From Fluviispira multicolorata (lineage in GTDB: Bacteria > Bdellovibrionota_B > Oligoflexia > Silvanigrellales > Silvanigrellaceae): a stretch of 64,000 bases of DNA. A model generated the notes under the pieces. It searched no databases and had not been told where the DNA came from. It saw only the letters and a list, made by a program, of their open reading frames with translations. Made by a program: the position numbers and the translations under genes. The stretch lies in assembly GCF_009208585.1 (NCBI RefSeq), contig NZ_WFLN01000007.1:124001-188000 (forward strand), read 5' to 3'. Positions 1-9,936 of the stretch are shown piece by piece; the first letter of the stretch is position 1; each line of letters starts with the position of its first letter.

Positions 1-2234
1 TCATAAATTTCTCTCACTTCAATTCCATAAGAAAAATGCCCTCTTTTAATAACAACAATAGGAGTTCTTTCTTTAATAATTTCTGTTTTAGAATTTTCAA
101 AAGGCAACTCTAAAAAATCAGGAAGTGATAAAATAGGAAGGAGTGAATTGCGATAGCGAATTACTTTTTGTTCTCCAGAAAGTTCAAATCTTTCTGTTTC
201 AAACTCTTCAAGTCTATTTACAATTGATAATGGAATGGCGTATGCACTTGGTGCTCCTGCGTCGATTAATAAATATTCACATATATCGGAATGATAATGA
301 TTTACTAATTTATTTTGAAAATGGCTTGAGGGTCGATCGTTTGTATGTACAATTGAAATTTTTGCTATTTCTGCAATCCCAAGTACATCAATTGTTAAAG
401 CAACTGTGCCATCTCCCATTATTGTTGCACCTGAAAATACTTTTAAATCTTTTAAAAATTGTGATAATGACTTTACTACGATATCTGCAGAATCATTAAT
501 TTCATCAACAATAAGTCCAAATAAGAAATTATCAGCATTTAAAATAACAACATTTGATACTATATTTTCTTGATTTAATTTATTGTGCTCATCTTCAGCA
601 AAATTAAGATTATTTCTCTTATTAAAAAGCACTTGTGCAAGAGAAATAACCGGTAATAATTTACCACGTAGTCTTAATACAGCTTGACCTTGTAAGTTTT
701 CAATTTTTTCAGAATTTGTTTCAGAGTTATCAATACGTAAAAGTTCAACAAGTTTTGTTTGGGGAATTGCGAATTGTTGTCCCTCTGAATGAACAATAAG
801 TGCTGGTATAATTGCTAGGCTGAGTGGAATTTTAATTATTATAGTTGTTCCTTTACCGGGTACGCTGAAAAGATCAACCAATCCACCAATGCGTTCCACA
901 TTGGTTTTAACCACATCCATTCCAACGCCACGACCTGAAATATTTGAAACAACATCTGCCGTTGAAAATCCAGGCGTAAAAATGAGCAGCTGAACTTCCT
1001 TTTCTGTCATTTTTGATAATGTTTCTTTAGTAATAATTCCTTTTTCAACAGCCTTAGCCCCGATTTTTTCTTTATCTATTCCTCGTCCATCATCTATTAT
1101 TTCAATAATAACCTGTCCACTCTCATTATAAGCCTTTAGTATTATGAGCGCTGTTTCTTTTTTCCCTTCTTTTTTACGCTCTTCAGCCGTTTCGATGCCA
1201 TGGTCAACTGCATTTCTAACAATGTGCATAAGCGGATCTTTTACGGCTTCAATGACAGTTTTGTCTAATTCTGTTTCGATTCCTTGCAAATTTAAATCAA
1301 TTTTTTTTCCAAGTTCTTTAGATATATCTCTAACAACTCTTGTAAATATTGTTAATACATTGCCGATGGGTTGCATGCGTGTTTTCATGACTTCATTTTG
1401 CAACTCAGCCGTTAGAAGATTTAAGCGCTGACTCATTTTTAAAAAGTCTGTATCATCATCATTGAATTTGGCGTGCTGTAACAATTGATTGCGAATGAGA
1501 ACAAGCTCTCCTACAAGATTCATTAGATTGTTGAGGAGATTGACTTGGACACGAATTGTTTCTGAAATTTGCTCATCTGAAACATTTTTTTTGTCACTTG
1601 TTTGAGGCTCTTCTAACTTGCTTTGAACAACGGGTCTTGTCGCTGAAGTAACCGATTGAACAGGGTTTTCAGCCATATCAAAAATTTCAAAGCTGGGTAT
1701 TTCGGTATCATTTTTGTTTTCCACAGACACTGGTGTTGTCTCCTCAGTGCTTGGTTTTGCTTTGATGTATTCGAATGTTTCTTCGGTAAGCAGTATTTTA
1801 TCTTTAGAAAGAGACTTTAAATTTGTAATGCTAAGTTCAACAGATGAGAGAAATTTAGCAAATATTTTTTCAAGTTCTTCGTGGCTGTCTGGCTCTTTTT
1901 TTAAATCTTTAATCTGATCAAGTGTAAATGTAATGAAGTCAAGGCCTATGTAAATGCTATCTAGTAGTTCTGGAGAAAGGTTTGTTTTTCCTTTGCGAAT
2001 TGGATCTAAACAGGTTTCCATTACATGAGCGAGTCTTCCAATTTTGGCAAATCCAAATAATTGTGAAGAGCCTTTTAATGTGTGCATATCACGGTAAATA
2101 GCGGCTAATATTTCTTTATCTGATCCATTTTTCTCAACAATAGAAACATTTTTATTTAATCTTTCAAGCATTTCATAGCATTCATCGAAATATTCTGAAA
2201 GGGCAGATTGTTTTGCTTCTGGTGTTAGTGCCAT
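1..2234 (-). CDS. cheA: Chemotaxis histidine kinase CheA (C-terminus off the left edge)
   Basis: The minus-strand frame is open from an ATG at 2234 to the window edge, about 744 codons without a stop. An AGGGA ribosome site lies 7-8 bases upstream of the ATG. An N-terminal Hpt (P1) domain carries MHTLKGSS with the phospho-acceptor His near residue 51. A long linker without an obvious P2 follows, then the dimerisation helix pair, the HATPase domain (VRNAVDHGIE, DDGRGID, SGRGVGMDVV) and a CheW-like P5 domain. A second CheW-like domain begins before the edge, so the protein appears to carry two. The gene starts 38 bases after the REC-CheA gene ends and is probably co-transcribed with it. The family phosphorylates CheY-type regulators in response to chemoreceptors. 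The identification is secure; only the end is missing. Confidence 0.95.
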   Translation of the reverse strand, partial: MALTPEAKQSALSEYFDECYEMLERLNKNVSIVEKNGSDKEILAAIYRDMHTLKGSSQLFGFAKIGRLAHVMETCLDPIRKGKTNLSPELLDSIYIGLDFITFTLDQIKDLKKEPDSHEELEKIFAKFLSSVELSITNLKSLSKDKILLTEETFEYIKAKPSTEETTPVSVENKNDTEIPSFEIFDMAENPVQSVTSATRPVVQSKLEEPQTSDKKNVSDEQISETIRVQVNLLNNLMNLVGELVLIRNQLLQHAKFNDDDTDFLKMSQRLNLLTAELQNEVMKTRMQPIGNVLTIFTRVVRDISKELGKKIDLNLQGIETELDKTVIEAVKDPLMHIVRNAVDHGIETAEERKKEGKKETALIILKAYNESGQVIIEIIDDGRGIDKEKIGAKAVEKGIITKETLSKMTEKEVQLLIFTPGFSTADVVSNISGRGVGMDVVKTNVERIGGLVDLFSVPGKGTTIIIKIPLSLAIIPALIVHSEGQQFAIPQTKLVELLRIDNSETNSEKIENLQGQAVLRLRGKLLPVISLAQVLFNKRNNLNFAEDEHNKLNQENIVSNVVILNADNFLFGLIVDEINDSADIVVKSLSQFLKDLKVFSGATIMGDGTVALTIDVLGIAEIAKISIVHTNDRPSSHFQNKLVNHYHSDICEYLLIDAGAPSAYAIPLSIVNRLEEFETERFELSGEQKVIRYRNSLLPILSLPDFLELPFENSKTEIIKERTPIVVIKRGHFSYGIEVREIY

Positions 2235-2272
2235 TTTTTTAATTCCCTTAATACCTATAAATATGCAAAAAA

Positions 2273-4816
2273 CTAAACTTTATACTTTTCTGAATTTTGA
2301 ATGACAGTTGGGAGATCTAAAATTGTGACTGTTTTATCATTTATAAAAGTATTGCCAAGCACTCCAATTCTGTCCCTTATTTCGTCAAGTAAATTTTTTT
2401 CTCCTGCAGCAATATCAATAACATGTGGTACTTCTAAACCCATGTACCCTTCAGAATTATGGGTTACAATAATTGAAATATGTTCTTTATTCACTTCAGT
2501 GCTTGGCTTTTTTATATGGATATTTAATAGTTTTTCCATAGAATAGATTGGCATAACACTCTCACGATAAATAATTGCTCTTTCTGCACCACAATATTGA
2601 ATTTTTTTTTCTTCGATTTTTTCAAGTCTAAATACTTGATTTATAGGTATTCCATAAAGTGTTTTTGATTCTAAATCAAATAGTAAATAGTCTTGCATTG
2701 AAGAATTTTTTTTATTAATTTCTGTAAGAAGGGTAGGTTCATTTTGCTTTTGAGTTACTTTAGTTTCAAAATTTTTAATTCCAGAATATTCAGCTAAGTT
2801 TTTAATATCTAAAATGAGTGAGACAGATCCATCTCCCATAAATGTAGCACCAGTATAAACTCCTTTATAATTAAAGCATGCATTTATTCTTTTTACTACA
2901 ATTTCTTCAGAATCAAGTATTCCGTCAACATGGAGGGCAAATAAATACTTTTCTGCTTGTAAAATCAGTATTTCTGTGATGTTGTCAATTGTTAATTCTT
3001 GATTACATTTTGATATATTTAATAATTTTTTTAAATCAAGCAAAGGATAAAGAGTATTATTATAGCATAAAACTTGTTCTGAAGCAACTTTTTGAATCAT
3101 AGTATGATAATTTTTATTTTCAATTCTTAAAACATGAAGAATATTATCTTGCGGAATTGCAAAACAGCGATCCATACACTTTACTAAAAGAGAGTGAATA
3201 ATTAAGACAGATTTTGGTTTAGGTAAACGTATTTTAAAACTTGTTCCAGCATTTATTTGTGACTCAATTTCAATTTGACCTCCAACGGATTCAACAGAAG
3301 ATTTAACCATATCCATACCAACTCCTCTGCCTGAAACATCTGTTAATGTTGCAGCAGTACTAAAACCAGAGGAAAATATTATTTCGAAAATTTGTTGATC
3401 ACTCATTGCTTCAAGCACTTTTTCACTGAAAAGTTCTTTTTCTAAAGCTTTTTCTTTGATTTTTTTGGGGTTTATTCCTCTGCCATCATCACTTATTAGA
3501 ATTTGTAACTCATTATTATCTTCAGAACAAAGAATATTAACTGTTCCATGCGCTGGTTTTTGTATAGCTAACCTTTCATGTGGCATCTCAATACCATGGT
3601 CAGCACTGTTTCGAATTAAATGTATAAGTGAGTTGCTACAAACTAAACTGAGACTATTTGCAACACGAATATTTTCTCCATTTATATTTATTTGGATTTC
3701 TTTTCCTAAATCACGAGCAAGATCCCTGAGAATTCTAGGAATAGGTTTAAAAATACCAGAGAGAGGCACTTTGCATAAATCAGTAATACTATTTTGTATG
3801 GTGCTATTTATTTTGTGCATTTCATCAAATAATTCTTCAAGAGACTGAATATCTTTATCATTATTGTATTTAACATTTAACGTATAGATAATCTTATTTA
3901 TCATATTGCGAATTACTGTTATTTCTCCAGAAAATCCTGAAAGTTCATCGAGCATTTGAATGGGAACTGAGATGGCATCTTTGGGTTTTTGAGTTTGGAG
4001 GGGTTCTTGCTTCTTCTCAATTATGTTTTTTTGAGGAGGTTTTTGGATTTCGTTTAATTGATAATTAAGATCATTTAATAACTCTTGTAATTTAAATAAA
4101 TGTAATTTTTTATCTTTAATACTTATAATTAACTCTTTAATTCTGTCTAAACCTATAAAAAGTATGTCATAAATATCATCCGTTAATATAATTTTTCCAT
4201 TTAGCACAGGAGAGAAAAAATCTTCATATTTATGAATGTATTTTGCTAAAATATTGGAACTGAGACAGCTACTTGCTCCTTTTAATGTATGAACACCTCT
4301 TGCAATTGCTTTCATCGCACTAATATCTTGCCGATTGTAGTTTAGTGAAAGTAAATGAGGTTCTATTTCATCTAAAATACCGGATGCTTCTTCAATAAAT
4401 GTTTTTTCAATAGCCCTATTTTCTATTATTGATTGAGCTCTTTTTTTAGATTCCTTTAGAATCATTATAGAAATGAGTTCTTCATTGAAAGGTTTATCAA
4501 AAAAACCACATATTTTAAGAGCAATTCCTTCGAGAGCCATATCTTTGGTAATTTGCCCGGACACAATTCCAAAAGGCACTGTTTCATTTATCTCGAGCAT
4601 TTTTTTACGAAAATCAAAGCCCGTCATTTTAGGCATCACATAATCACAAAGAACTAAAACAATATTTGGCATGTCATTTGAAAAAATTTCCAGAGCGTTT
4701 TCTGGGGAGGAAGAATAAATTGGAATATATTTTGTTTTTGAAATCATATATTCAATTGCATCTTGATTGTCTTCTTCGTCATCTATCCAAAGAACTTTTA
4801 AATCTTCATTTTCCAT
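2273..4816 (-). CDS. Hybrid REC-CheA histidine kinase
   Basis: An 847-residue protein with an unusual order. An N-terminal receiver domain spans about residues 5-125 (acidic pocket D12-D13, phospho-acceptor D58, K108). An Hpt domain follows with GVHTLKGASS (His near 176). Then come the dimerisation region, the HATPase domain (IRNSADHGIE, DDGRGINP, SGRGVGMDMV) and two CheW-like domains. In classical hybrid CheA proteins the receiver sits at the C-terminus, so an N-terminal one is notable. The gene lies immediately upstream of a conventional CheA on the same strand. The receiver could modulate the kinase or act as a phosphate sink; that is inference. The ribosome site is weak (AAGAG some distance from the ATG). 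Domain assignments are confident; the pathway served is unknown. Confidence 0.92.
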   Translation of the reverse strand: MENEDLKVLWIDDEEDNQDAIEYMISKTKYIPIYSSSPENALEIFSNDMPNIVLVLCDYVMPKMTGFDFRKKMLEINETVPFGIVSGQITKDMALEGIALKICGFFDKPFNEELISIMILKESKKRAQSIIENRAIEKTFIEEASGILDEIEPHLLSLNYNRQDISAMKAIARGVHTLKGASSCLSSNILAKYIHKYEDFFSPVLNGKIILTDDIYDILFIGLDRIKELIISIKDKKLHLFKLQELLNDLNYQLNEIQKPPQKNIIEKKQEPLQTQKPKDAISVPIQMLDELSGFSGEITVIRNMINKIIYTLNVKYNNDKDIQSLEELFDEMHKINSTIQNSITDLCKVPLSGIFKPIPRILRDLARDLGKEIQININGENIRVANSLSLVCSNSLIHLIRNSADHGIEMPHERLAIQKPAHGTVNILCSEDNNELQILISDDGRGINPKKIKEKALEKELFSEKVLEAMSDQQIFEIIFSSGFSTAATLTDVSGRGVGMDMVKSSVESVGGQIEIESQINAGTSFKIRLPKPKSVLIIHSLLVKCMDRCFAIPQDNILHVLRIENKNYHTMIQKVASEQVLCYNNTLYPLLDLKKLLNISKCNQELTIDNITEILILQAEKYLFALHVDGILDSEEIVVKRINACFNYKGVYTGATFMGDGSVSLILDIKNLAEYSGIKNFETKVTQKQNEPTLLTEINKKNSSMQDYLLFDLESKTLYGIPINQVFRLEKIEEKKIQYCGAERAIIYRESVMPIYSMEKLLNIHIKKPSTEVNKEHISIIVTHNSEGYMGLEVPHVIDIAAGEKNLLDEIRDRIGVLGNTFINDKTVTILDLPTVIQNSEKYKV

Positions 4817-4979
4817 TTAAAATACTCTTTATAAAATTGTATTTTAATATCGGCTCATATTGTTGATTTGTAATATTGAGAATAATTTTATAATTTTTTC
4901 CTATGCAATTTTTATCTAGCTTACTAATTTGAAAATAATTATTGAAATAATAAAACTTGATAAATTAATAAATTATATA

Positions 4980-6167
4980 TTAGACCTTAATATTTTTTAC
5001 GAGATTTTCTAAATTTAATGCCAATTCACTTAATGACTTTGATGCTAAAAGAAGTTGTGAAGATCCATTCGAGGTTTGCATAGCCGCTTCGGAGACAATT
5101 TTAACGTTGTCCGTAATATTTGATACGCCTTTTGCTGATTCTAGCACGATACGAGACACTTCATTTGTTGTTGCTGATTGCTCTTCTACCGATGCAGCGA
5201 TTGCATTTGCAATGCTTGTTAATTTTTCAATAGATTGACTAATTAAAGAAACAGCATCGATTGAACTTTTTGAATCCGTTTGAATTCCTGTAATTTTATT
5301 TGTAATATCTTCGGTTGCTTTTGCAGTCTGTTTGGCAAGTTCTTTTACTTCATTTGCAACCACCGCAAATCCCCGACCTGCATCGCCTGCGCGTGCAGCT
5401 TCAATGGTTGCATTTAAAGCCAATAGATTTGTTTGTTGAGCTATAGAGCTAATTACTTTAATTACATTTCCTATTTCACGGCTGCTTTCACCAAGTTTAA
5501 TAATAATTGTGTTTGTATTTTGGGCTTGTTTGAGAGCTAAAGAGGTATTTGTTGATGCTTCTGTTGCATTGCGTGCTATTTCTTTAATTGCCGATGACAT
5601 TTCTTCCGCATTCGTTGCTACTGAACGCATGCCATGAGAAACCTCTTCAGATGATGCAGCCGTTGAGTTTGCGACTCCTGTTGTTTTTTCAGCGTTCACA
5701 CTCATCTGTTTTGCTGTGGCATTCAATTCTTCTGCTGCTGCTGCAAGTTGGCGTGAAGCTTCTTTAATATTTTCTACCAGTTTTACTTTATCCGTAACAA
5801 TATCCCAAGTTACCATGACTCCAATATATTTATCATTCTTGTCATAAATCGCAGAAACTAAAAGATCTAATTTTTCTGGTCCCACATTTATAATAGCCCT
5901 GTGGGGTAAATTTTTATCATTAGATAAAATGCGTCTTTGATGCGATGGAACTTTATGAAAGACATCTATTGAAGAACCAAGTATAGCATTGACTCGAATA
6001 GGTAGATATTTTTCAATTTTTAAAAGGGTTTCTCTGCTCGTTGGGTTTATATATTTAATTGTAAAGTCTAAGTCGCAATACAAAATATTGATTGGAGAGT
6101 TTTCAGCCATTCCAATATATTCTTCTTCGTTCAAAGTTTTGAGTGCAATCAGTTTGGCTTCTTCCAT
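4980..6167 (-). CDS. Soluble PAS-domain methyl-accepting chemotaxis protein
   Basis: A 395-residue chemoreceptor without transmembrane segments. Residues of about 15-130 form a PAS-like sensor ([30 protein letters not shown]). The rest is a chemoreceptor signalling domain with repeated Ala/Glu-rich heptads. The conserved hairpin tip ([19 protein letters not shown]) contacts CheA and CheW. The start follows a CAGGAG ribosome site six bases before the ATG. A cytoplasmic receptor of this form would sense an internal signal or bound cofactor; the ligand cannot be read from the sequence. It lies upstream of the two cheA genes on the same strand and may share their regulation. A 19-bp inverted repeat sits just upstream of its start. 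Confidence 0.93.
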   Translation of the reverse strand: MEEAKLIALKTLNEEEYIGMAENSPINILYCDLDFTIKYINPTSRETLLKIEKYLPIRVNAILGSSIDVFHKVPSHQRRILSNDKNLPHRAIINVGPEKLDLLVSAIYDKNDKYIGVMVTWDIVTDKVKLVENIKEASRQLAAAAEELNATAKQMSVNAEKTTGVANSTAASSEEVSHGMRSVATNAEEMSSAIKEIARNATEASTNTSLALKQAQNTNTIIIKLGESSREIGNVIKVISSIAQQTNLLALNATIEAARAGDAGRGFAVVANEVKELAKQTAKATEDITNKITGIQTDSKSSIDAVSLISQSIEKLTSIANAIAASVEEQSATTNEVSRIVLESAKGVSNITDNVKIVSEAAMQTSNGSSQLLLASKSLSELALNLENLVKNIKV

Positions 6168-6191
6168 TCATTGCTCCTGACTTTCTTGAAC

Positions 6192-6236
6192 TTTATAAAT
6201 ATCTAAAATTAATTTTCAATTTTAGATATTTATAAA
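6192..6236. promoter_or_regulatory. 19-bp perfect inverted repeat upstream of the PAS chemoreceptor gene
   Basis: The arms are 6192-6210 and 6218-6236 with a 7-base spacer, and all 19 bases of each arm match. The repeat begins 25 bases upstream of the chemoreceptor ATG. It could be an operator, a hairpin in the 5' untranslated region, or a terminator-like element. No U-tract follows on the minus strand, which argues against a simple terminator. Confidence 0.6.
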
Positions 6237-6502
6237 ATAACATTTTTTTGAGTGCCTCTGATATGAGTGTTAAAAATGAAAAAGTGTTAGAATTATGACA
6301 GTTATTTTAAAATAGTTTATGATAGGTAGATATTTATTTTTAAAATAAAGAATAAACAATTATATTTTAAAATAACAGGATAATTAGTATTAAATCGGTA
6401 GGATTTAGGAAGAATATTTTATCTTTTGAAAATAATATATTATTATTTTATAATAAATTAACAATATATCAATTCATATGATTTTAATTTAAAGAGGATC
6501 AA
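6237..6502. other. AT-rich intergenic region with three TATTTTAAAATA-type palindromes
   Basis: This stretch separates the divergent chemoreceptor and cheY-like genes (starts 335 bases apart). It contains no gene. Three palindromic blocks lie at 6303-6314, 6333-6349 (8-bp arms around one base) and 6363-6374, with centres about 32 and 28 bases apart. They could be repeated binding sites for a regulator of both genes, but AT-rich DNA produces such motifs by chance. Confidence 0.4.
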
Positions 6503-6874
6503 ATGGGTAAAAAAATATTAATTGTTGATGATGCAAAAACAATACGCCAACAAGTTACTTTTACTCTTACAAAGAGTGGATTTGAGGTTATTGAAGCAGA
6601 AAGTGGTAAAGATGGTATTGCATTGCTAAACGCACATAGAGATATCGATGCAATTATCTCTGATATCAATATGCCTGAAATGAATGGTATAGAAATGATA
6701 ATTGCAATCAAAAGCAATACTAACCTACCGCATCCACCCATACTCATTTTAACGACTGAAGGAGCTACTGATATTGTTGCGCAGGCAAAAAAAGCGGGAG
6801 CAAGTGGGTGGATTGTAAAACCATTTAAGCCAGAAATTCTCGTTGAAGCTGTTAAAAGATTAACGGGGTCTTAG
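6503..6874 (+). CDS. CheY-like single-domain response regulator
   Basis: A 123-residue stand-alone receiver domain. The acidic pocket is D9-D10 (ILIVDDA), the phospho-acceptor D54 (ISDINMPEMNG), the switch Thr near 84-85 and the conserved Lys 107 (VKPFKPE). There is no output domain, so it acts through protein contacts as CheY does. An AAAGAGGA ribosome site precedes the ATG by a few bases. It stands between chemoreceptor genes and opposite the cheA pair, so one of those kinases is the likely phosphodonor. Whether it controls a flagellar motor, a gliding system or something else cannot be told from the window. Confidence 0.92.
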   Translation: MGKKILIVDDAKTIRQQVTFTLTKSGFEVIEAESGKDGIALLNAHRDIDAIISDINMPEMNGIEMIIAIKSNTNLPHPPILILTTEGATDIVAQAKKAGASGWIVKPFKPEILVEAVKRLTGS

Positions 6875-6903
6875 AATTGAATTTAAGTTGTAAAAAAATC
6901 ATA

Positions 6904-8373
6904 TCAAAATAGCCAACCTATTTTTAAAATATTCCAAAATGGTAAAACTTGATGAGTAAAATAATCACTCATGTTATTTTGCACAGTGTTTTGAAAGTTT
7001 TTGTAAGTAGCAGAGTTTATAGCTTGAGAATATGCGTTTGGGTCTTGTGTATTTAGGTTTACGTTATTACTTTGACCACTCGCATGAAGAGGTATTTGTG
7101 CACCAAGTTCTGTACCAATTGTAAAACCATTGTCCCAAACAAATAACCAACCAAACTGCGGAGTAAAATAAGTTGTATTTAATTTTAAATTAGCATTAGC
7201 AGGAACACAAAAGTTTTGAGAACTGACTGTAACAAAAACACAAGTATTTGCTTCTAAATCAATCTTTCTTAAACCAAAAGCCGATCCTATAAAAAAACTT
7301 CCACGGAAAGGATAAATAACAGCTCTCACTTCAAAGTGCATAAATGAAGACTTAATATCATTTATGGGTGTTTGACTGTTATCATTTATTTTCTTTCCTG
7401 AATTTGGAAAGTCTTTCATATTCATTTTACTTGGAGATCCACCAATATTTGCGCTTAGCCCTAGAAAACGAAATAGACGCGCTTCCAGTCCAACAGAAAA
7501 GTATTGATAGAGTCCAACACTTAAGGTTGGCCCTAACCTAAATACTTCATTTTCTTCGTTTTTACTGCTGCTATTTACACTCTCATTTTCTTCTTTCTCA
7601 TCATCATCATCATCATCACCAGCTGCCGCACTTCCTGCTGCCCCTGTAGCCGGAGTTGCTGGGGGAGTTGAATTTGTTTCATTTGATTTTGTATCTTCGT
7701 CTTTCTCATCACCACCGCTCTTTGTAAGCTCAAAACCTTCGGGTAAATCGAGAGCAAGATTTTTTATAAGTTCTGGTGTAACGGGTTTGGGTGGTGCGGG
7801 TGGTTTCTCTCCACGCATTTCACCCCATTGATTTTCCTTTACTTGGATAATTTTATTAGGGGCTGCTGGGTTGCTAAAATCAACTGTTCCCGAAGTAACA
7901 ACAAGCTGAGTTTTTTCGAGCCCTTGTGCAACTATAACACCACCTGTTCCACGAATTCCCATGACAGCATTGTTTGTCTTATATTTTACGTCATTTTCAA
8001 CATTTTTATCAGGCTTAACAAAAAAACGAATTTTTCCTTTAATATCTTCAAAAACACCGCTTAAATTTTTTTTATTGCTATCAAGTTTAAATTTATATTC
8101 TTTAATTTTGAGTTCGCTGTTATCATATAAAATAATATCTGCTCCATCAAAAAAAAGAATTTTAACTAGGCTTTTATCTTTGGTGACAATAGTATCTGAG
8201 GGATGTACAGGTAAATCTTTTTCAATAGGTGTTCTAGTTTCTTTATTAACGATTTCTGCAATTCCAATAACGTTTTCAACTCTTCCAATTTCTTCATCAT
8301 CTGCAAATGCAAATAAAGAATAAAAAGTAATAATATAAATAAAAATAATTTTTTTAACGAGGTTTAGAAGCAA
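6904..8373 (-). CDS. FecR-domain protein with C-terminal outer-membrane beta-barrel
   Basis: A 489-residue exported protein with a signal peptide (about residues 1-24, ending FAFA). A FecR domain follows (about 28-185, including the [12 protein letters not shown] segment typical of the family). A low-complexity linker holds a Pro/Ala stretch and six consecutive Asp residues. The C-terminal region alternates like a beta-barrel and ends in Phe, as outer-membrane proteins do. It starts with TTG, with a GGAG ribosome site nine bases upstream, inside the last codons of the upstream chemoreceptor gene (20-base overlap), so translation is probably coupled. FecR domains often relay signals to sigma factors, but no FecI-type gene is adjacent. 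Here it may be a structural surface domain. Confidence 0.8.
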   Translation of the reverse strand: MLLNLVKKIIFIYIITFYSLFAFADDEEIGRVENVIGIAEIVNKETRTPIEKDLPVHPSDTIVTKDKSLVKILFFDGADIILYDNSELKIKEYKFKLDSNKKNLSGVFEDIKGKIRFFVKPDKNVENDVKYKTNNAVMGIRGTGGVIVAQGLEKTQLVVTSGTVDFSNPAAPNKIIQVKENQWGEMRGEKPPAPPKPVTPELIKNLALDLPEGFELTKSGGDEKDEDTKSNETNSTPPATPATGAAGSAAAGDDDDDDEKEENESVNSSSKNEENEVFRLGPTLSVGLYQYFSVGLEARLFRFLGLSANIGGSPSKMNMKDFPNSGKKINDNSQTPINDIKSSFMHFEVRAVIYPFRGSFFIGSAFGLRKIDLEANTCVFVTVSSQNFCVPANANLKLNTTYFTPQFGWLFVWDNGFTIGTELGAQIPLHASGQSNNVNLNTQDPNAYSQAINSATYKNFQNTVQNNMSDYFTHQVLPFWNILKIGWLF

Positions 8374-9862
8374 TTTTCATTTCTCCAAAAATTATGTTTT
8401 CTGTTTTGAACGCTATATCTTTTAATTCTTTACTAATTTTAAATACATCGGTGGATGCAGAAATAGACTTTTCGGCGCTCTCCGTATTTTGAATTGCAGA
8501 TGCGTCAATTTTTGCCATTGCACTTGCAATTTGTTTAACCCCTATTTCTTGTTCTCTTGTTGCATCTGTAATTTGAGTCATCTGAGCATTTATATCGTTC
8601 ACATCTGTAGTTATTTTTTCAAAGGTATTTTTTACTTCAATTGTTTTATTTTGTCCTTCAGAAACTCTTTCTACAGTAAGTTGTAAAATTTCTTGTACAC
8701 TTCCTCTGCTTTTTTCTAGCAAGTCTCTTATTTCATTTGAAGAACGACCACTTGTGTTTGCGAGATTTCCAACTTCTTCTGCGACGACAGCAAAACCTTT
8801 TCCATACTCACCCGCTCTTGCTGCTTCGATAGAGGCATTGAGTGATAGAAGTTCTGTTTTTGTAACAATTTCATTAATTACCATGGTTTTTGTTTCAATT
8901 TGCTTAATAATGGCTTCTATATCTGAAAGCCTTTGACTTGATTCTTGAATAGCTTCCATGGAAGTGACCATCCTATTTACGGATTCACCTCCTTGAGCAG
9001 TCCCCTCTGAAATTTTATGGGCTAAGGTTCCTGATTGAACAGTCAGAGCTGAAGTCCGTGTGATCATGCTTGTGACTTCAGCAATAGCCGCAGCTGTTTC
9101 TTGTATTGAATTTGCTTGTTCCTTTGACGAGTTTCCAACATTTTCACTCATTTGAGTGAGATATTTTGATTTTTTTTCCATGTTTTCAGCTGATTGGATA
9201 AGATCTTTGGATAATTTTGCAAGTGGAACAGAAATTAGATTGGCAAAGAATGTTCCACCAAACATTAGAAAAATCGCTAATATAGAAGAAATAGTAATAA
9301 GTTCAATAATATATTCAGTTCGCTGCTCATCAATATCATTGATATAGGCTCCTGTTCCTACAAACCATTGCCATTCAGGTATAGGTTTTACGAAAGCAAT
9401 TTTTCTGAAAGTTCCTTCAAATCCAGGCTTTTTAGTAAAAAAATTAAAGTAATCGCCCTCCTTATTTTGTTTCATACTGCTCACAAGCAGAGCCATGGTC
9501 TCAGGTGGAGTGGGTTGGAGCTGTCCTTTGAATTCTGGGCGGGTTGGATTGACGATTTGGCGTTGATCAATATCATCAATAAAAACATAATTTGTCCCGT
9601 CATAGCGAGCATTTTCAATAATACCTTCAGCAGTTTCCATCGCGACTTTACGGGTCATCTTTCCATCTTGTTCTAACTTTATATACTTTTTTATTATGTT
9701 ATATGAAGCTTCGGTGATATGTTTAATTTGAATTTCTTTTTCGTGCACCATTCTATCAAGAGCATTATTCATAATAAAGTATAGTATGATTGCGAAGATA
9801 ATAATGATTAATATATTCCAGTAAATCATTTTTTTCTTAATACTGAGTTTATTAAACATCAT
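8354..9862 (-). CDS. Membrane methyl-accepting chemotaxis protein with single Cache sensor
   Basis: A 502-residue transmembrane chemoreceptor. TM1 (about 12-32) is followed by a periplasmic single Cache domain (about 35-185) with the typical ending [20 protein letters not shown]2 (about 190-212) leads to a short degenerate HAMP-like linker and a signalling domain with the hairpin tip [15 protein letters not shown]. Single Cache domains usually bind small organic acids; the ligand here is unknown. The gene overlaps the FecR-barrel gene by 20 bases, an odd pairing that suggests co-expression of the receptor with an envelope protein. Confidence 0.93.
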   Translation of the reverse strand: MMFNKLSIKKKMIYWNILIIIIFAIILYFIMNNALDRMVHEKEIQIKHITEASYNIIKKYIKLEQDGKMTRKVAMETAEGIIENARYDGTNYVFIDDIDQRQIVNPTRPEFKGQLQPTPPETMALLVSSMKQNKEGDYFNFFTKKPGFEGTFRKIAFVKPIPEWQWFVGTGAYINDIDEQRTEYIIELITISSILAIFLMFGGTFFANLISVPLAKLSKDLIQSAENMEKKSKYLTQMSENVGNSSKEQANSIQETAAAIAEVTSMITRTSALTVQSGTLAHKISEGTAQGGESVNRMVTSMEAIQESSQRLSDIEAIIKQIETKTMVINEIVTKTELLSLNASIEAARAGEYGKGFAVVAEEVGNLANTSGRSSNEIRDLLEKSRGSVQEILQLTVERVSEGQNKTIEVKNTFEKITTDVNDINAQMTQITDATREQEIGVKQIASAMAKIDASAIQNTESAEKSISASTDVFKISKELKDIAFKTENIIFGEMKIASKPR

Positions 9863-9936
9863 TATCTCCCTAATCCAGTTTCAGATATAATTTTAAACGA
9901 TGAATAGGAATAAAAAATGAATTGCTTTTAAGGGAA

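Noticed and set aside
143-1917. Three plus-strand frames opposite cheA
   Set aside because: They lie within a clear cheA frame with all catalytic motifs; no start signals or family features.
7575-7757. Short Met/Lys-rich frame inside the FecR-barrel gene
   Set aside because: It is an alternate-frame reading of the Asp/Glu-rich linker.
6904-8373. FecR protein as partner of the ECF sigma factor at 15464
   Set aside because: They are 7 kb apart with unrelated genes between, and the sigma gene has its own membrane partner next to it.
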